From contig NZ_CP040709.1 in assembly GCF_005952805.1 (NCBI RefSeq), positions 3,348,001 to 3,412,000 of the forward strand: DNA of 64,000 nucleotides, in the 5' to 3' direction. This DNA is from Inhella inkyongensis. GTDB taxonomy: Bacteria > Pseudomonadota > Gammaproteobacteria > Burkholderiales > Burkholderiaceae_C. Made by a program: the position numbers and the translations under genes. Below, in pieces: positions 17,594 through 25,808 of this stretch (positions are counted from its first letter, which is position 1; each line of letters starts with the position of its first letter). The notes under the pieces are model-generated. The model was not told the origin of the DNA, searched no databases, and saw nothing but the letters and a program-made list of their open reading frames with translations.

Positions 17594-19728
17594 CGCGCAT
17601 GGACTTCCCTCTCTTTCGCGCCACGGCGCTGGCCGCCACGCTTTGCCTGCACGCGGGCTTTGCCCATGCAGCGCCGCCTGCGGTGCGCGCCGAAACCCCG
17701 GTGACGCTGAACTTCGTCAACGCCGACATCGAGGCCGTCAGCCGCGCCATGGGCAGCATGCTGGGCCGCAGCCTGATCGTGGACCCACGCGTCAAGGGCA
17801 CGGTCACGCTCTACAGCGAGCAGCCCCTGCGCGCCCAAGAGGCCTTTGCGCAATACCTGGCCGCGCTGCGCGGCCTGGGTTTCTCGGTCATCGACGCGGC
17901 GGGGCTGCTCAAGGTGGTGCCCGAGGCCGACGCCAAACTGCAGGCCACCACCGTGGTGCTGGACGACAGCAAGATCCGCGGTGACCAAATCATCACCCAG
18001 GTGTTCCAGCTCAAGCACGAGAACGCCAACAACCTGGTGGCCGTGCTGCGGCCCCTGGTCAACGTCAACAACACCATCAACGCCAACCCGGGCAACAACA
18101 GCCTGGTGATCACCGACTACGCCGACAACCTCAAGCGCATCGCCAAGATCATTGCGGCGCTGGACACCGGCGCGGCCACCGATGTGGAGGTGCTGGTGCT
18201 GCAACACGCCGTGGCCACCGATGTGGCCGCCCTGCTGCAAAAGCTGGGCGAGGGCGGCAGCGGTGCCGGCGCGCCGCAGGGCGGCCCCGCCACCACCCAG
18301 GTGGTGGCCGAACCGCGCAACAACAGCCTGATCCTGCGCGCCCCCAATGCCGCGCGCTTGGCTGCCCTCAAAGCCCTGGCGCAAAAGCTCGATCGCCCGG
18401 CCAGCAATGCGGCCGGCGGCATCCATGTGGTGCACCTGAAGAACGCCGACGCCACCAAGCTGGCCCAGGTGCTGCGCGCAGCCTTTGCCGGCACCGGCAG
18501 TGGCAATTCGAACAGCGCCGGCCTGGCCGCTTTCGCACAGTCGACCAGCCCCGCGCCGCAGCAAGCGCAGCCGATCAGCACACAGCCTGGCGGCGCCAAC
18601 AGTGGCGCCAACAGCGCGGCCGCGGCCACGCCGGTGGCCGCATCGGCCCAGCCCTCCACCGGGGGCTTCATCCAAGCCGACCCGGCCACCAACTCACTGA
18701 TCATCACCGCCGCCGACCCGCTCTACCGCCAGATGCGCGCCGTGATCGACCAGCTGGACGGCCGCCGCGCCCAGATCTACGTCGAAACCATGATCGTCAA
18801 GGTGGACGCCAGCCGCGGCGCCCAGTTCGGCGTGCAGTGGCAGAACCTGTTCGGTGACAAGGGCGACAGCGCGATCGGTGGCGCCGGCACCAATTTCGGC
18901 ACCGGTGGCGCCAACATCATCAATTTGAGCGCCGCCGCCGCCAAGGGCCGCGACGGCGCCGCTGCCGTTCTAGGCCAGGTGCCCGGCGGCCTGAACCTGG
19001 GCTTCCTGAAGAAGATCGGCGACTTCTACACCCTGGGCGCGCTGGCCAACTTCCTGGAAAGCGAGACCGGCGCCAACATTCTCTCCACGCCCAATCTGGT
19101 GGCGCTGGACAACGAGGAGGCCAAGATCGTCGTCGGGCAGAACGTGCCCTTCGTGACCGGCAGCTTCACCAACACCGGCGCGGGTGCCGGCGCCGGCGGC
19201 GCGGTCAACCCCTTCCAGACCGTGGAGCGCAAGGACGTGGGCCTGGTGCTGCGCGTCAAGGCCCAGATCGGCGAAGGCGGCTCGATCCGCATGGTGATCT
19301 ACCACGAGAACAGCTCGGTGGTGCCGGGCGGCTCGCAGAGCACCGGCCCGATCACCGACAAGAACGCCATCGAAACCACGGTGACCGTGGACGACGGCGG
19401 CCTTCTGGTGCTGGGCGGCCTGATCAAGGACGAGTACACCGACGGCAACGACGGCGTGCCCGGCCTGTCCAAGATCCCGCTCATCGGTCACCTGTTCAAG
19501 AGCGAGAACCGCAAGCGTCAGCGCACCAATCTGATGGTCTTCCTGCGCCCCACAGTGCTGCGCACGGCAGAAGACGCCGACCGCATGACCTTGAACCGTT
19601 ACGACCAGATCCGCGCCTTCCAGGACAAGGCCCAGCCTGCCAGCAGCCTTCTGTTGCCCGACACCGGCGCACCGCAGTTGCCGCCGACTCCGGCCAAGAG
19701 CGGACAAACCGGACCCAAAGCGGACTGA
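17590..19728 (+). CDS. gspD: Type II secretion secretin GspD
   Basis: Outer-membrane secretin, 712 residues. The signal peptide ends near AHA (residue 27), followed by the N0 domain (VTLNFVNADIEAVSRAMGSM), N1-N3 domains with VFQLKHENANNLV and VVHLKNADATKLAQVLR, then the secretin core with VGQNVPFVTGSF and the terminal VPGLSKIPLIGHLF segment. A Ser/Ala/Pro-rich linker in the N3 region (around residues 300-355) is long. The C-terminus after the barrel is short, so pilotin dependence cannot be judged. It overlaps gspN by four bases. Confidence 0.96.
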   Translation: MTRMDFPLFRATALAATLCLHAGFAHAAPPAVRAETPVTLNFVNADIEAVSRAMGSMLGRSLIVDPRVKGTVTLYSEQPLRAQEAFAQYLAALRGLGFSVIDAAGLLKVVPEADAKLQATTVVLDDSKIRGDQIITQVFQLKHENANNLVAVLRPLVNVNNTINANPGNNSLVITDYADNLKRIAKIIAALDTGAATDVEVLVLQHAVATDVAALLQKLGEGGSGAGAPQGGPATTQVVAEPRNNSLILRAPNAARLAALKALAQKLDRPASNAAGGIHVVHLKNADATKLAQVLRAAFAGTGSGNSNSAGLAAFAQSTSPAPQQAQPISTQPGGANSGANSAAAATPVAASAQPSTGGFIQADPATNSLIITAADPLYRQMRAVIDQLDGRRAQIYVETMIVKVDASRGAQFGVQWQNLFGDKGDSAIGGAGTNFGTGGANIINLSAAAAKGRDGAAAVLGQVPGGLNLGFLKKIGDFYTLGALANFLESETGANILSTPNLVALDNEEAKIVVGQNVPFVTGSFTNTGAGAGAGGAVNPFQTVERKDVGLVLRVKAQIGEGGSIRMVIYHENSSVVPGGSQSTGPITDKNAIETTVTVDDGGLLVLGGLIKDEYTDGNDGVPGLSKIPLIGHLFKSENRKRQRTNLMVFLRPTVLRTAEDADRMTLNRYDQIRAFQDKAQPASSLLLPDTGAPQLPPTPAKSGQTGPKAD

Positions 19729-19730
19729 GC

Positions 19731-21152
19731 ATGGCCAGCCGCTACCCCCTGCCCTACGCCTTCGCCAAGGCGCACAACCTGCTGCTGGAAGACAGTGGCG
19801 CGGAGCGCGTGCTCTGGGTCAGCCCACAAGTCAGCGATGCCCAGTTGGCCGAGGTTCAGCGCCTGCATGCGGTGGAGCGGGTCGAGCCCCAGGCCGCCGC
19901 GCTGCTGCAGGAGCGCATCAGCGTGGTCTATGCCGGCAATGAGAGCAGCGCCGCCACCGTGGTGGGCGAGGTGGAGTCGGCCGTTGACCTGAGCCGCCTG
20001 CTGCAGGACCTGCCCGCCGTGGAGGACTTGCTGGAGGCCGCCAACGACGCCCCCATCATCCGCATGCTCAATGCGCTGCTGACCCAGGCCGCCAAGGATG
20101 GGGCCAGCGACATCCACATCGAGCCCTATGAGCGCAGCAGCGCGGTGCGCTTCCGCGTCGACGGCAGCCTGCGCGAAGTGGTGCAGCCCAATCGGGCGCT
20201 GCACGCGGCGCTGATCAGCCGGCTGAAGATCATGGCCGAGCTGGACATTGCCGAAAAGCGCCTGCCGCAGGACGGGCGCATCAGCCTGCGCATCGGCGGC
20301 CGCGCCATCGATGTGCGCGTCTCCACCCTCCCTTCCGCCCACGGCGAACGCGCCGTGCTGCGCCTGCTGGACAAGAGCGAGAGCAAGTTCAGCCTCGAAG
20401 GTCTGGGCATGGACGGCGACGTGCTGCATGCGTTCAAGCGCCTGGTGGCTCAGCCCCATGGCATCGTCCTGGTCACCGGCCCCACCGGGTCGGGCAAGAC
20501 CACCACGCTCTACGCCGCGCTGCAGACCATCGACACCGCGACCACCAATGTGCTCACGGTGGAAGACCCGATCGAGTACGAGCTGGCCGGCATCGGCCAG
20601 ACTCAGGTCAACGCCAAAATCGACCTGAGCTTCGCCAAGGCCCTGCGCGCCATCCTGCGCCAGGACCCCGACGCCATCATGATTGGCGAGATCCGCGACT
20701 TCGAAACCGCGCAGATCGCGATCCAGGCCTCGCTCACCGGCCACCTGGTGCTGGCCACCCTGCACACCAATGACGCCCCCTCGGCCGTCACCCGCCTGAC
20801 CGACATGGGCGTCGAGCCCTTCCTGCTCAGCTCCAGTCTGCTGGGCGTGCTGGCGCAACGCCTGGTGCGCAAGCTCTGCCCGAGCTGCAAGCGCCAAGAC
20901 GCGGAGGGTCACTGGCACCCAGTGGGTTGCCCAGATTGCAGCCACACCGGCTACAAGGGCCGCACCGGCGTGTATGAACTGATGAGCGCCGACGACACCC
21001 TGCGCGGCCTGATCCACAACCACGCGGCCGAGAGCGAACTCTGGGCCGCAGCCAAGGCCAAGGGCATGCGCAGCATGCGCGAGGACGGCGAGCGCCTGGT
21101 AGCCGAAGGCGTGACCAGTCTTGAAGAAGTTCTGCGCGCGACCCGCGATTAA
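19731..21152 (+). CDS. gspE: Type II secretion ATPase GspE
   Basis: Cytoplasmic hexameric ATPase that powers the pseudopilus, 473 residues. Walker A is GPTGSGKTTT near residue 250, the Asp box is VLTVEDPIEYEL, Walker B is AIMIGEIRDFETA and the His box is VLATLHTNDA. The C-terminal metal site is intact (CPSC, then CPDC about 26 residues later). The N-terminal region is somewhat shorter than in the E. coli-type protein. It starts two bases after the gspD stop. Confidence 0.96.
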   Translation: MASRYPLPYAFAKAHNLLLEDSGAERVLWVSPQVSDAQLAEVQRLHAVERVEPQAAALLQERISVVYAGNESSAATVVGEVESAVDLSRLLQDLPAVEDLLEAANDAPIIRMLNALLTQAAKDGASDIHIEPYERSSAVRFRVDGSLREVVQPNRALHAALISRLKIMAELDIAEKRLPQDGRISLRIGGRAIDVRVSTLPSAHGERAVLRLLDKSESKFSLEGLGMDGDVLHAFKRLVAQPHGIVLVTGPTGSGKTTTLYAALQTIDTATTNVLTVEDPIEYELAGIGQTQVNAKIDLSFAKALRAILRQDPDAIMIGEIRDFETAQIAIQASLTGHLVLATLHTNDAPSAVTRLTDMGVEPFLLSSSLLGVLAQRLVRKLCPSCKRQDAEGHWHPVGCPDCSHTGYKGRTGVYELMSADDTLRGLIHNHAAESELWAAAKAKGMRSMREDGERLVAEGVTSLEEVLRATRD

Positions 21153-21161
21153 GACCGTCGA

Positions 21162-22376
21162 ATGCCCGCCTTCAAGTACGAAGCCCTGAACGCCGCCGGC
21201 AAGGCCCTCACCGGCCTGCTGGAGGCCGACAACCCGCGTGCGGCTCGGGCCCAATTGCGCGAGCAGGGCCTGACCCCGCTGGGCGTGACCCAGGTGAACC
21301 AGCAGCCGCAGGACGCCAGCCGCTGGACCCTGCAGCCGCGCGTCTTCAACAGCAGCGCCCTGTCCGTCTGGACGCGCCAGCTCGCCGGCCTGGTGGGCAG
21401 CGGCCTGCCCTTGGAGCGCGCGCTGACCGCCCTGGCCGATGACAGCGAAGAGCCGCGCCAGCGCGAACTGCTGGCCCAGCTCAAGGCCGAGGTGAACGCC
21501 GGCGCCTCCTTTGCCCGCGCCCTGGCCAGCGCGCCGCGCGAGTTCGACGAGGTCTACCGCGGCGTGGTGGCGGCCGGCGAAAGCAGCGGCGCCCTTGGGC
21601 AGGTGCTGGAATCCCTAGCCGACGACCTGGAAGAGAGCCAGCAACTGCGCGCCAAACTGATCGGCGCCATGGCCTATCCGGCCGTCGTCACCCTGGTGGC
21701 CATCGTCATCGTGATCTTCCTGGTCACCTATGTAGTGCCGCAGGTGGCGCAGGCCTTCACCTCCACCAAGCGCGCCCTGCCCGGCCTGACCGTGGCGATG
21801 CTGGCGATCTCCGACTTCGTGCGCACATGGGGCTGGGCCCTGTTGGCCCTGCTGGCGGCCGGCGCCGTGGCCCTGCATCTGGCGCTGCGCCAGGCCGCCT
21901 TCCGCCTGCGCTTTGACGCCGCCTGGCTGCGCCTGCCGCTGTTTGGCAGGCTGGCACGCGGCTACAACGCCGCGCGCTTTGCGTCCACCCTGGGCATGCT
22001 GGCCGGCGCTGGCGTACCGATCTTGAAGGCCCTGCAGGCGGCGGCCGAGACCCTATCCAACCAGGCCCTGCGCGCCGATGCGCTCGATGCCCTGGTGCAG
22101 GTGCGCGAAGGCGCCCCGCTGGGCGCTGCGCTGGCCGCCAAGAAGCGCTTCCCCGGCCTGCTGGCCATGTTCGCCCGGTTGGGCGAGCAGACCGGCCGCC
22201 TGCCCGAAATGCTGAGCCGCGCCGGCAAGCAATTGGGGGTCGAAGTGCAGCGCCGTGCCATGGCCCTGGCCACGATGCTGGAGCCGCTGCTGATCGTCGG
22301 CATGGGCGTGGTGGTGATGGTGATCGTGATGGCGGTGCTACAACCCATCATCCAGCTGCAGAGCTTTGTGAAGTAA
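21162..22376 (+). CDS. gspF: Type II secretion inner-membrane protein GspF
   Basis: Polytopic platform protein, 404 residues, with the expected start MPAFKYEALNAAGKALTG and two repeated cytoplasmic domains (LVGSGLPLERAL and LAGAGVPILKALQAAAETL). Three membrane segments include VVTLVAIVIVIFLVTYVVP and the terminal VGMGVVVMVIVMAVLQP. Ten bases separate it from gspE. Confidence 0.96.
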   Translation: MPAFKYEALNAAGKALTGLLEADNPRAARAQLREQGLTPLGVTQVNQQPQDASRWTLQPRVFNSSALSVWTRQLAGLVGSGLPLERALTALADDSEEPRQRELLAQLKAEVNAGASFARALASAPREFDEVYRGVVAAGESSGALGQVLESLADDLEESQQLRAKLIGAMAYPAVVTLVAIVIVIFLVTYVVPQVAQAFTSTKRALPGLTVAMLAISDFVRTWGWALLALLAAGAVALHLALRQAAFRLRFDAAWLRLPLFGRLARGYNAARFASTLGMLAGAGVPILKALQAAAETLSNQALRADALDALVQVREGAPLGAALAAKKRFPGLLAMFARLGEQTGRLPEMLSRAGKQLGVEVQRRAMALATMLEPLLIVGMGVVVMVIVMAVLQPIIQLQSFVK

Positions 22377-22383
22377 CTCCCGC

Positions 22384-22617
22384 ATGAAAACCCACCGCAT
22401 CGAACTGCAGAAGTTCAAATCAGCCAGCAACTCCAGCACCCGCGGCACGGTGAGCTTTCGCATGGACTGCCTGGTGCTGCCGCAAAAGCCCAAGGACGAC
22501 GAGACCGAGCCCTCCAGCGTGCTGGAGATGAGCGAGGCCGACGCCCGGGTGCTGCTGGTGCTGCTGAAAAAGCAGATTGCCGACTTCGACAGCCGCAAGG
22601 CCAAAAGTCGTTTCTGA
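22384..22617 (+). CDS. Small conserved-looking protein at the end of the gsp operon
   Basis: A 77-residue acidic/basic soluble protein with no signal or membrane segment. It begins MKTHRIELQKFKSASNSS and ends in a helix, MSEADARVLLVLLKKQIADF, followed by a basic tail. It starts seven bases after gspF and keeps coding character, so it is probably co-transcribed. I do not recognise a family; position suggests, but does not prove, a link to secretion. Confidence 0.75.
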   Translation: MKTHRIELQKFKSASNSSTRGTVSFRMDCLVLPQKPKDDETEPSSVLEMSEADARVLLVLLKKQIADFDSRKAKSRF

Positions 22618-22630
22618 CGCCACCTCTGAC

Positions 22631-23713
22631 TCAGCGCGGCTTGGAGAGCAGCCGCCGGCCGATCAGCTCATAGCTGATCAGGCCCATCAGCAGCGTGCTC
22701 AAGACCGCCAAGGGCAGCTTCAAGCCCCAGGACCAGGGCGCATCCATCCACGCGAATTGCAGCGCAAACAGCACCGGCAGGTGCACCAGATAGACCCAGT
22801 AGGACGACTCGGCCAGATAGCGCAACACCCGAGGGCCGCCCTGCAGGCCGCGCAGCGCCAGGCCCAGCAAGCCCAGCGTCAACCAGACGCTGGCGACGGC
22901 CGACACCCCGCCCAACACCCAACCGGCCTGCGCCTTCGCGCTGTCCAGCAGCGCCAAGAAGCCGGCGCTAGCAAGCGCACCGCCCAAGCCCAGCAGGGTC
23001 AGCCAGCGGGTTCGCTTCAGCTCTGCCAAGCGCGGCCCGATCAGGTAGCCCAGCACGAAGTAAGCGCCAAAGCCGAACAAGGCCCAGAACTGCGGCAACA
23101 GCCCCTCGGGGGCCGGATGCGGCGCACTCACCGAGGCCAGCGCGGGCGTCAGCAGCAGGGGCAGGCCCAGCGCCCAAACCCACAGCGGCAGTTCGCGCAA
23201 TGCCGTCTTCAGCCGCGCGGGCAGCAACAGGCGCGCCACCCACAGCAGCACGCCCAGCAAGAGCAGGTAGTACAGAAACCACAAATGCCCGGTGCCCCAG
23301 GGCAGTTGCAAGCCCTGCGCCTGTGCCGTGCGCCACCAGGCCAGCATGGGTGAGGGCCGCTGCACGGTGCGTGCGGCCCAGTCGAACAGCCAAGCCATCA
23401 GCACATGGATAAGCACGCACCCCGCCAGCAGCGGCAACAGCAGGCGGCGGGCGCGCTCACGCATCCAATCCGCCATGCCGCGCCGGGCCAGACTGCGCGC
23501 CGCGAACAGGCCGGCGATGACAAAGAACAGCGGCATGCGCACCAGATGCAGGGGCCACAGCACCCAATCCAACCCGGCCGCCTGCGAGGCGTCCGCGGTG
23601 GGGAAAAAGGGCTGCACCAGCGGGCTGTGCGCCAGCGACGCGTGGAAGAACAGGCCCGCGAGCATGGCCAGGGCGCGCAGCTTGTCGAGCGCGCGCAGCG
23701 TGCCGCTGTCCAT
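22631..23713 (-). CDS. Membrane acyltransferase, acyltransferase-3 / OpgC-like
   Basis: A 360-residue polytopic protein with about ten membrane segments. It begins RALDKLRALAMLAGLFFHAS, with the family's membrane histidine, then MPLFFVIAGLFAARSL and GHLWFLYYLLLLGVLLW, and ends with SYWVYLVHLPVLFAL. These are landmarks of the acyltransferase-3 family (OpgC/MdoC, OafA), which O-acylates glycans or other envelope molecules. The substrate cannot be told. The start at 23713 lies two bases past the stop of the ABC permease, so it appears to be the last gene of the GntR-ABC operon. It is convergent with the gsp operon. Confidence 0.85.
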   Translation of the reverse strand: MDSGTLRALDKLRALAMLAGLFFHASLAHSPLVQPFFPTADASQAAGLDWVLWPLHLVRMPLFFVIAGLFAARSLARRGMADWMRERARRLLLPLLAGCVLIHVLMAWLFDWAARTVQRPSPMLAWWRTAQAQGLQLPWGTGHLWFLYYLLLLGVLLWVARLLLPARLKTALRELPLWVWALGLPLLLTPALASVSAPHPAPEGLLPQFWALFGFGAYFVLGYLIGPRLAELKRTRWLTLLGLGGALASAGFLALLDSAKAQAGWVLGGVSAVASVWLTLGLLGLALRGLQGGPRVLRYLAESSYWVYLVHLPVLFALQFAWMDAPWSWGLKLPLAVLSTLLMGLISYELIGRRLLSKPR

Positions 23714-23715
23714 AT

Positions 23716-24402
23716 TCAAAAGAAGGCTTGCTTGCGCAGATGGCGCCAGCTTGTGTAGGCCAGCAGGGCCAGGCTGAGCAGCAGCTGCGCCGCCAGGATG
23801 CTGAGCGCCTGCCAACTCCACACCAATTCGTTGGTCGACCAATAGCGGGCGATGTCCGGGATCTGACTCAGGCCCGCCATCAGCGGATTGATCAGGACCG
23901 AGCCACCGACCATGGCGAAGATGTTCCAGCCCTCCGACTCCACCTGCATGGCCACGCACAGGGAGACGCAATAGGACAGCAGCAGGTGTCCACATATCAG
24001 CAGCACCAGCGTGAGCAGGCCGTCCGTCACGGGGGTGGTGAGCGTGACCGCCACGGCCCCGCCCGTCAGGATGGCAAAGGGCACCCCAAAGGTGATGAGG
24101 TTCCCGACCAGCTTGGCGAGGTAGAAGTCCAAGGGCGAGACCGGCAGGCTCATCAGAAAGGCCAGGGTCTTCTCCTTGCGCTCATTCAACAGCGAGGTAC
24201 TGAGGGCGAAGCAGGACGCCGCCACCATGATGATGATGAGCAATAGCGAGCCCAGGTAAAAGCTCCACGGCTTGGCGTGACCGATCAAGGCCAGCGCCGC
24301 GATGCCTCCCGCCACATAGGCGGCAAGCTGGCGTTGAAACAACTGCCAATCCTTGATGACCAAGGCCCGGATCGCAGGGCGATTCAATGCAACGGAATTC
24401 AT
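23716..24402 (-). CDS. ABC-2 type transporter permease
   Basis: Membrane subunit of an ABC exporter, 228 residues with six hydrophobic segments such as LGSLLLIIIMVAASCFAL and LTLVLLICGHLLLSYCVSL. The motif LNERKEKTLAFLMSLPVSPL is typical of the first cytoplasmic loop in ABC-2 permeases. It overlaps the ATPase gene by four bases. Likely partner is the ATPase at 24399-25295. The exported substrate is unknown. Confidence 0.88.
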   Translation of the reverse strand: MNSVALNRPAIRALVIKDWQLFQRQLAAYVAGGIAALALIGHAKPWSFYLGSLLLIIIMVAASCFALSTSLLNERKEKTLAFLMSLPVSPLDFYLAKLVGNLITFGVPFAILTGGAVAVTLTTPVTDGLLTLVLLICGHLLLSYCVSLCVAMQVESEGWNIFAMVGGSVLINPLMAGLSQIPDIARYWSTNELVWSWQALSILAAQLLLSLALLAYTSWRHLRKQAFF

Positions 24403-25295
24403 GCGGGCACTCCTGCAGCCTGCTGACTGCGTACCGTGGTGACAAAAATCTCTTCCAAGCTCATGGGCTCATCGGCCGACAGCTGCAGGCCCTCGGCGCC
24501 CAAGCGCTGCATCAGCGCCTCGCTGTGGTCGCGCACGCGCAGCTCCAACAGTGAACCGCTGCGGCGCAGCTGCGCCACCTCGGGCCAGCGCTGCACGCCA
24601 TCGCTCAGCGCCCCCTGGCCGACCAGGCGGCGCCAGCGGCCGAGGTAGCTTTCCTTGTCCTCGCAGCTCAGCAAGCGGCCCATATGCAAGAAGCCGATGC
24701 GGTCGGCCAGGCGCTCCACCTCCTGGGTCTGGTGGGAGGAGAACAACACACTGCGGCGCTCGTCCTGCAGCACATCGGCCAGGGCCTCCAGCACCTCGGC
24801 ACGCGCAATCGGGTCCAGGCCCGTGGTCGGCTCGTCCAACAGCAAGAGCCGGGGCCGGCGCGCCAGCGTCAGCAGCAACAAAGCCTTGACGCGCTGCCCA
24901 TGTGAGCAGCCGGCCAGCTTCTGATCGGCGCGCAGATCAAAACGCTGCATCAGGTGCTGGGCATAGGCCGCGTCCCAGGCCGGGTAGAAGCGTTGGATGA
25001 AGTCCATATGCCAGGCCAGGCTCTGCGAGCCATAGAGGCGCATGTCCTCGCTGGCCAATCCGATCTGCTGCTTCACGCGCACCTGTTGCTCGGGCATGGG
25101 CAGCTGCAGCACCTCAATACGACCGGTATCCGGCAGGGTGAGCCCGGACAGCAGACGCAGCAAGGTGGTCTTGCCGGCGCCGTTGACGCCCACCAGACCC
25201 ATGATCTGCCCTTCAGGCAGATCCAGGTCCAGGGCTTGCAGCTCAAAAGGGTCGTAGCGTTTGCTGACACCCCGAAGGGAGAAGGCGAGGTTCAT
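24399..25295 (-). CDS. ABC transporter ATP-binding protein (YtrB-like context)
   Basis: Cytoplasmic ATPase, 298 residues. Walker A is GVNGAGKTTL, the signature position reads CSHGQRVKALLLL (LSGGQ replaced by CSHGQ), Walker B is LLLLDEPTTGLD, and an H-loop occurs in SSHQTQEVERLAD. The last 90 residues form a separate C-terminal domain. It overlaps both neighbours by four bases. The trio regulator-ATPase-permease resembles the Ytr-type systems of Firmicutes that respond to cell-wall antibiotics; that function is only an analogy here. The altered ABC signature is worth noting. Confidence 0.88.
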   Translation of the reverse strand: MNLAFSLRGVSKRYDPFELQALDLDLPEGQIMGLVGVNGAGKTTLLRLLSGLTLPDTGRIEVLQLPMPEQQVRVKQQIGLASEDMRLYGSQSLAWHMDFIQRFYPAWDAAYAQHLMQRFDLRADQKLAGCSHGQRVKALLLLTLARRPRLLLLDEPTTGLDPIARAEVLEALADVLQDERRSVLFSSHQTQEVERLADRIGFLHMGRLLSCEDKESYLGRWRRLVGQGALSDGVQRWPEVAQLRRSGSLLELRVRDHSEALMQRLGAEGLQLSADEPMSLEEIFVTTVRSQQAAGVPA

Positions 25296-25678
25296 GGCGT
25301 GTTTCCTTGCTGACGCCGGTTGGCGATGAGGTCTTGCAATTCCGCATTCGTGCAGCCCAGGCGCTCGGCGGTGATGAGCACGGCGTCGATCTGCCGCAGC
25401 AGCTCGCCCTGCAGCCGCGCCCGGCTGGGGTCGAGCGACTCGGCCACCGTCGAGCCCTTGCCGTGCCGCGTCACGATCACCCCGGCGTGCTCCAACTCCA
25501 GGTAGGCGCGCTTGACCGTGATCACGCTCACCCCGTTGGCAGCCGCCAGTTCGCGGATCGAGGGCAGCGCACTGCCGGGTGCCCAGTCGCCCGCGATCAC
25601 CCGGGCGGTGATCTGATCGACGATCTGCCGGTACATCGGTGTGGCGTCGGTGGACGACAGAAAGAGCTGGGCACTCAC
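25292..25678 (-). CDS. GntR-family regulator, YtrA subfamily
   Basis: A 128-residue winged-helix repressor. The N-terminus QLFLSSTDATPMYRQIVDQI and the DNA-binding domain PGSALPSIRELAAANGVSVITVKRAYLELE fit the short YtrA branch, which has only a small C-terminal dimerisation helix and no large ligand domain. A GTG at 25678 is chosen as the start; the ATG at 25747-25750 would put 23 unrelated, cysteine-rich residues in front and would place the operator-like repeat inside the gene. It overlaps the ATPase gene and probably represses its own operon. Confidence 0.9.
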   Translation of the reverse strand: MSAQLFLSSTDATPMYRQIVDQITARVIAGDWAPGSALPSIRELAAANGVSVITVKRAYLELEHAGVIVTRHGKGSTVAESLDPSRARLQGELLRQIDAVLITAERLGCTNAELQDLIANRRQQGNTP

Positions 25679-25692
25679 GGTTGGGTTTGCTG

Positions 25693-25725
25693 TGTATATG
25701 CGATATGCACAGTATATACAGTCAA
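25693..25725 (-). promoter_or_regulatory. Candidate GntR/YtrA operator and promoter
   Basis: Perfect 7-base arms TGTATAT (25693-25699) and ATATACA (25714-25720) are separated by 14 bases, giving an AT-rich island in GC-rich surroundings. On the minus strand TTGACT (25725-25720) can act as -35 and CATATA or GCATAT (about 25695-25701) as -10, at 18-19 base spacing. The inverted repeat lies across both, just before the GTG of the GntR gene, as expected for autorepression. It could also affect the divergent gene at 25809. Confidence 0.65.
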
Positions 25726-25808
25726 TTCGCTCGCAAGCAAACTGCATCAAGGCCGGCTCGCGGCCCGCTAACCAGAATCAACGGCCTCTATTCACAAAGG
25801 GAGGCCCC

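Noticed and set aside
17431..21254. Long minus-strand frames over gspD and gspE
   Set aside because: No family motif, no ribosome site and complete overlap with confident type II secretion genes.
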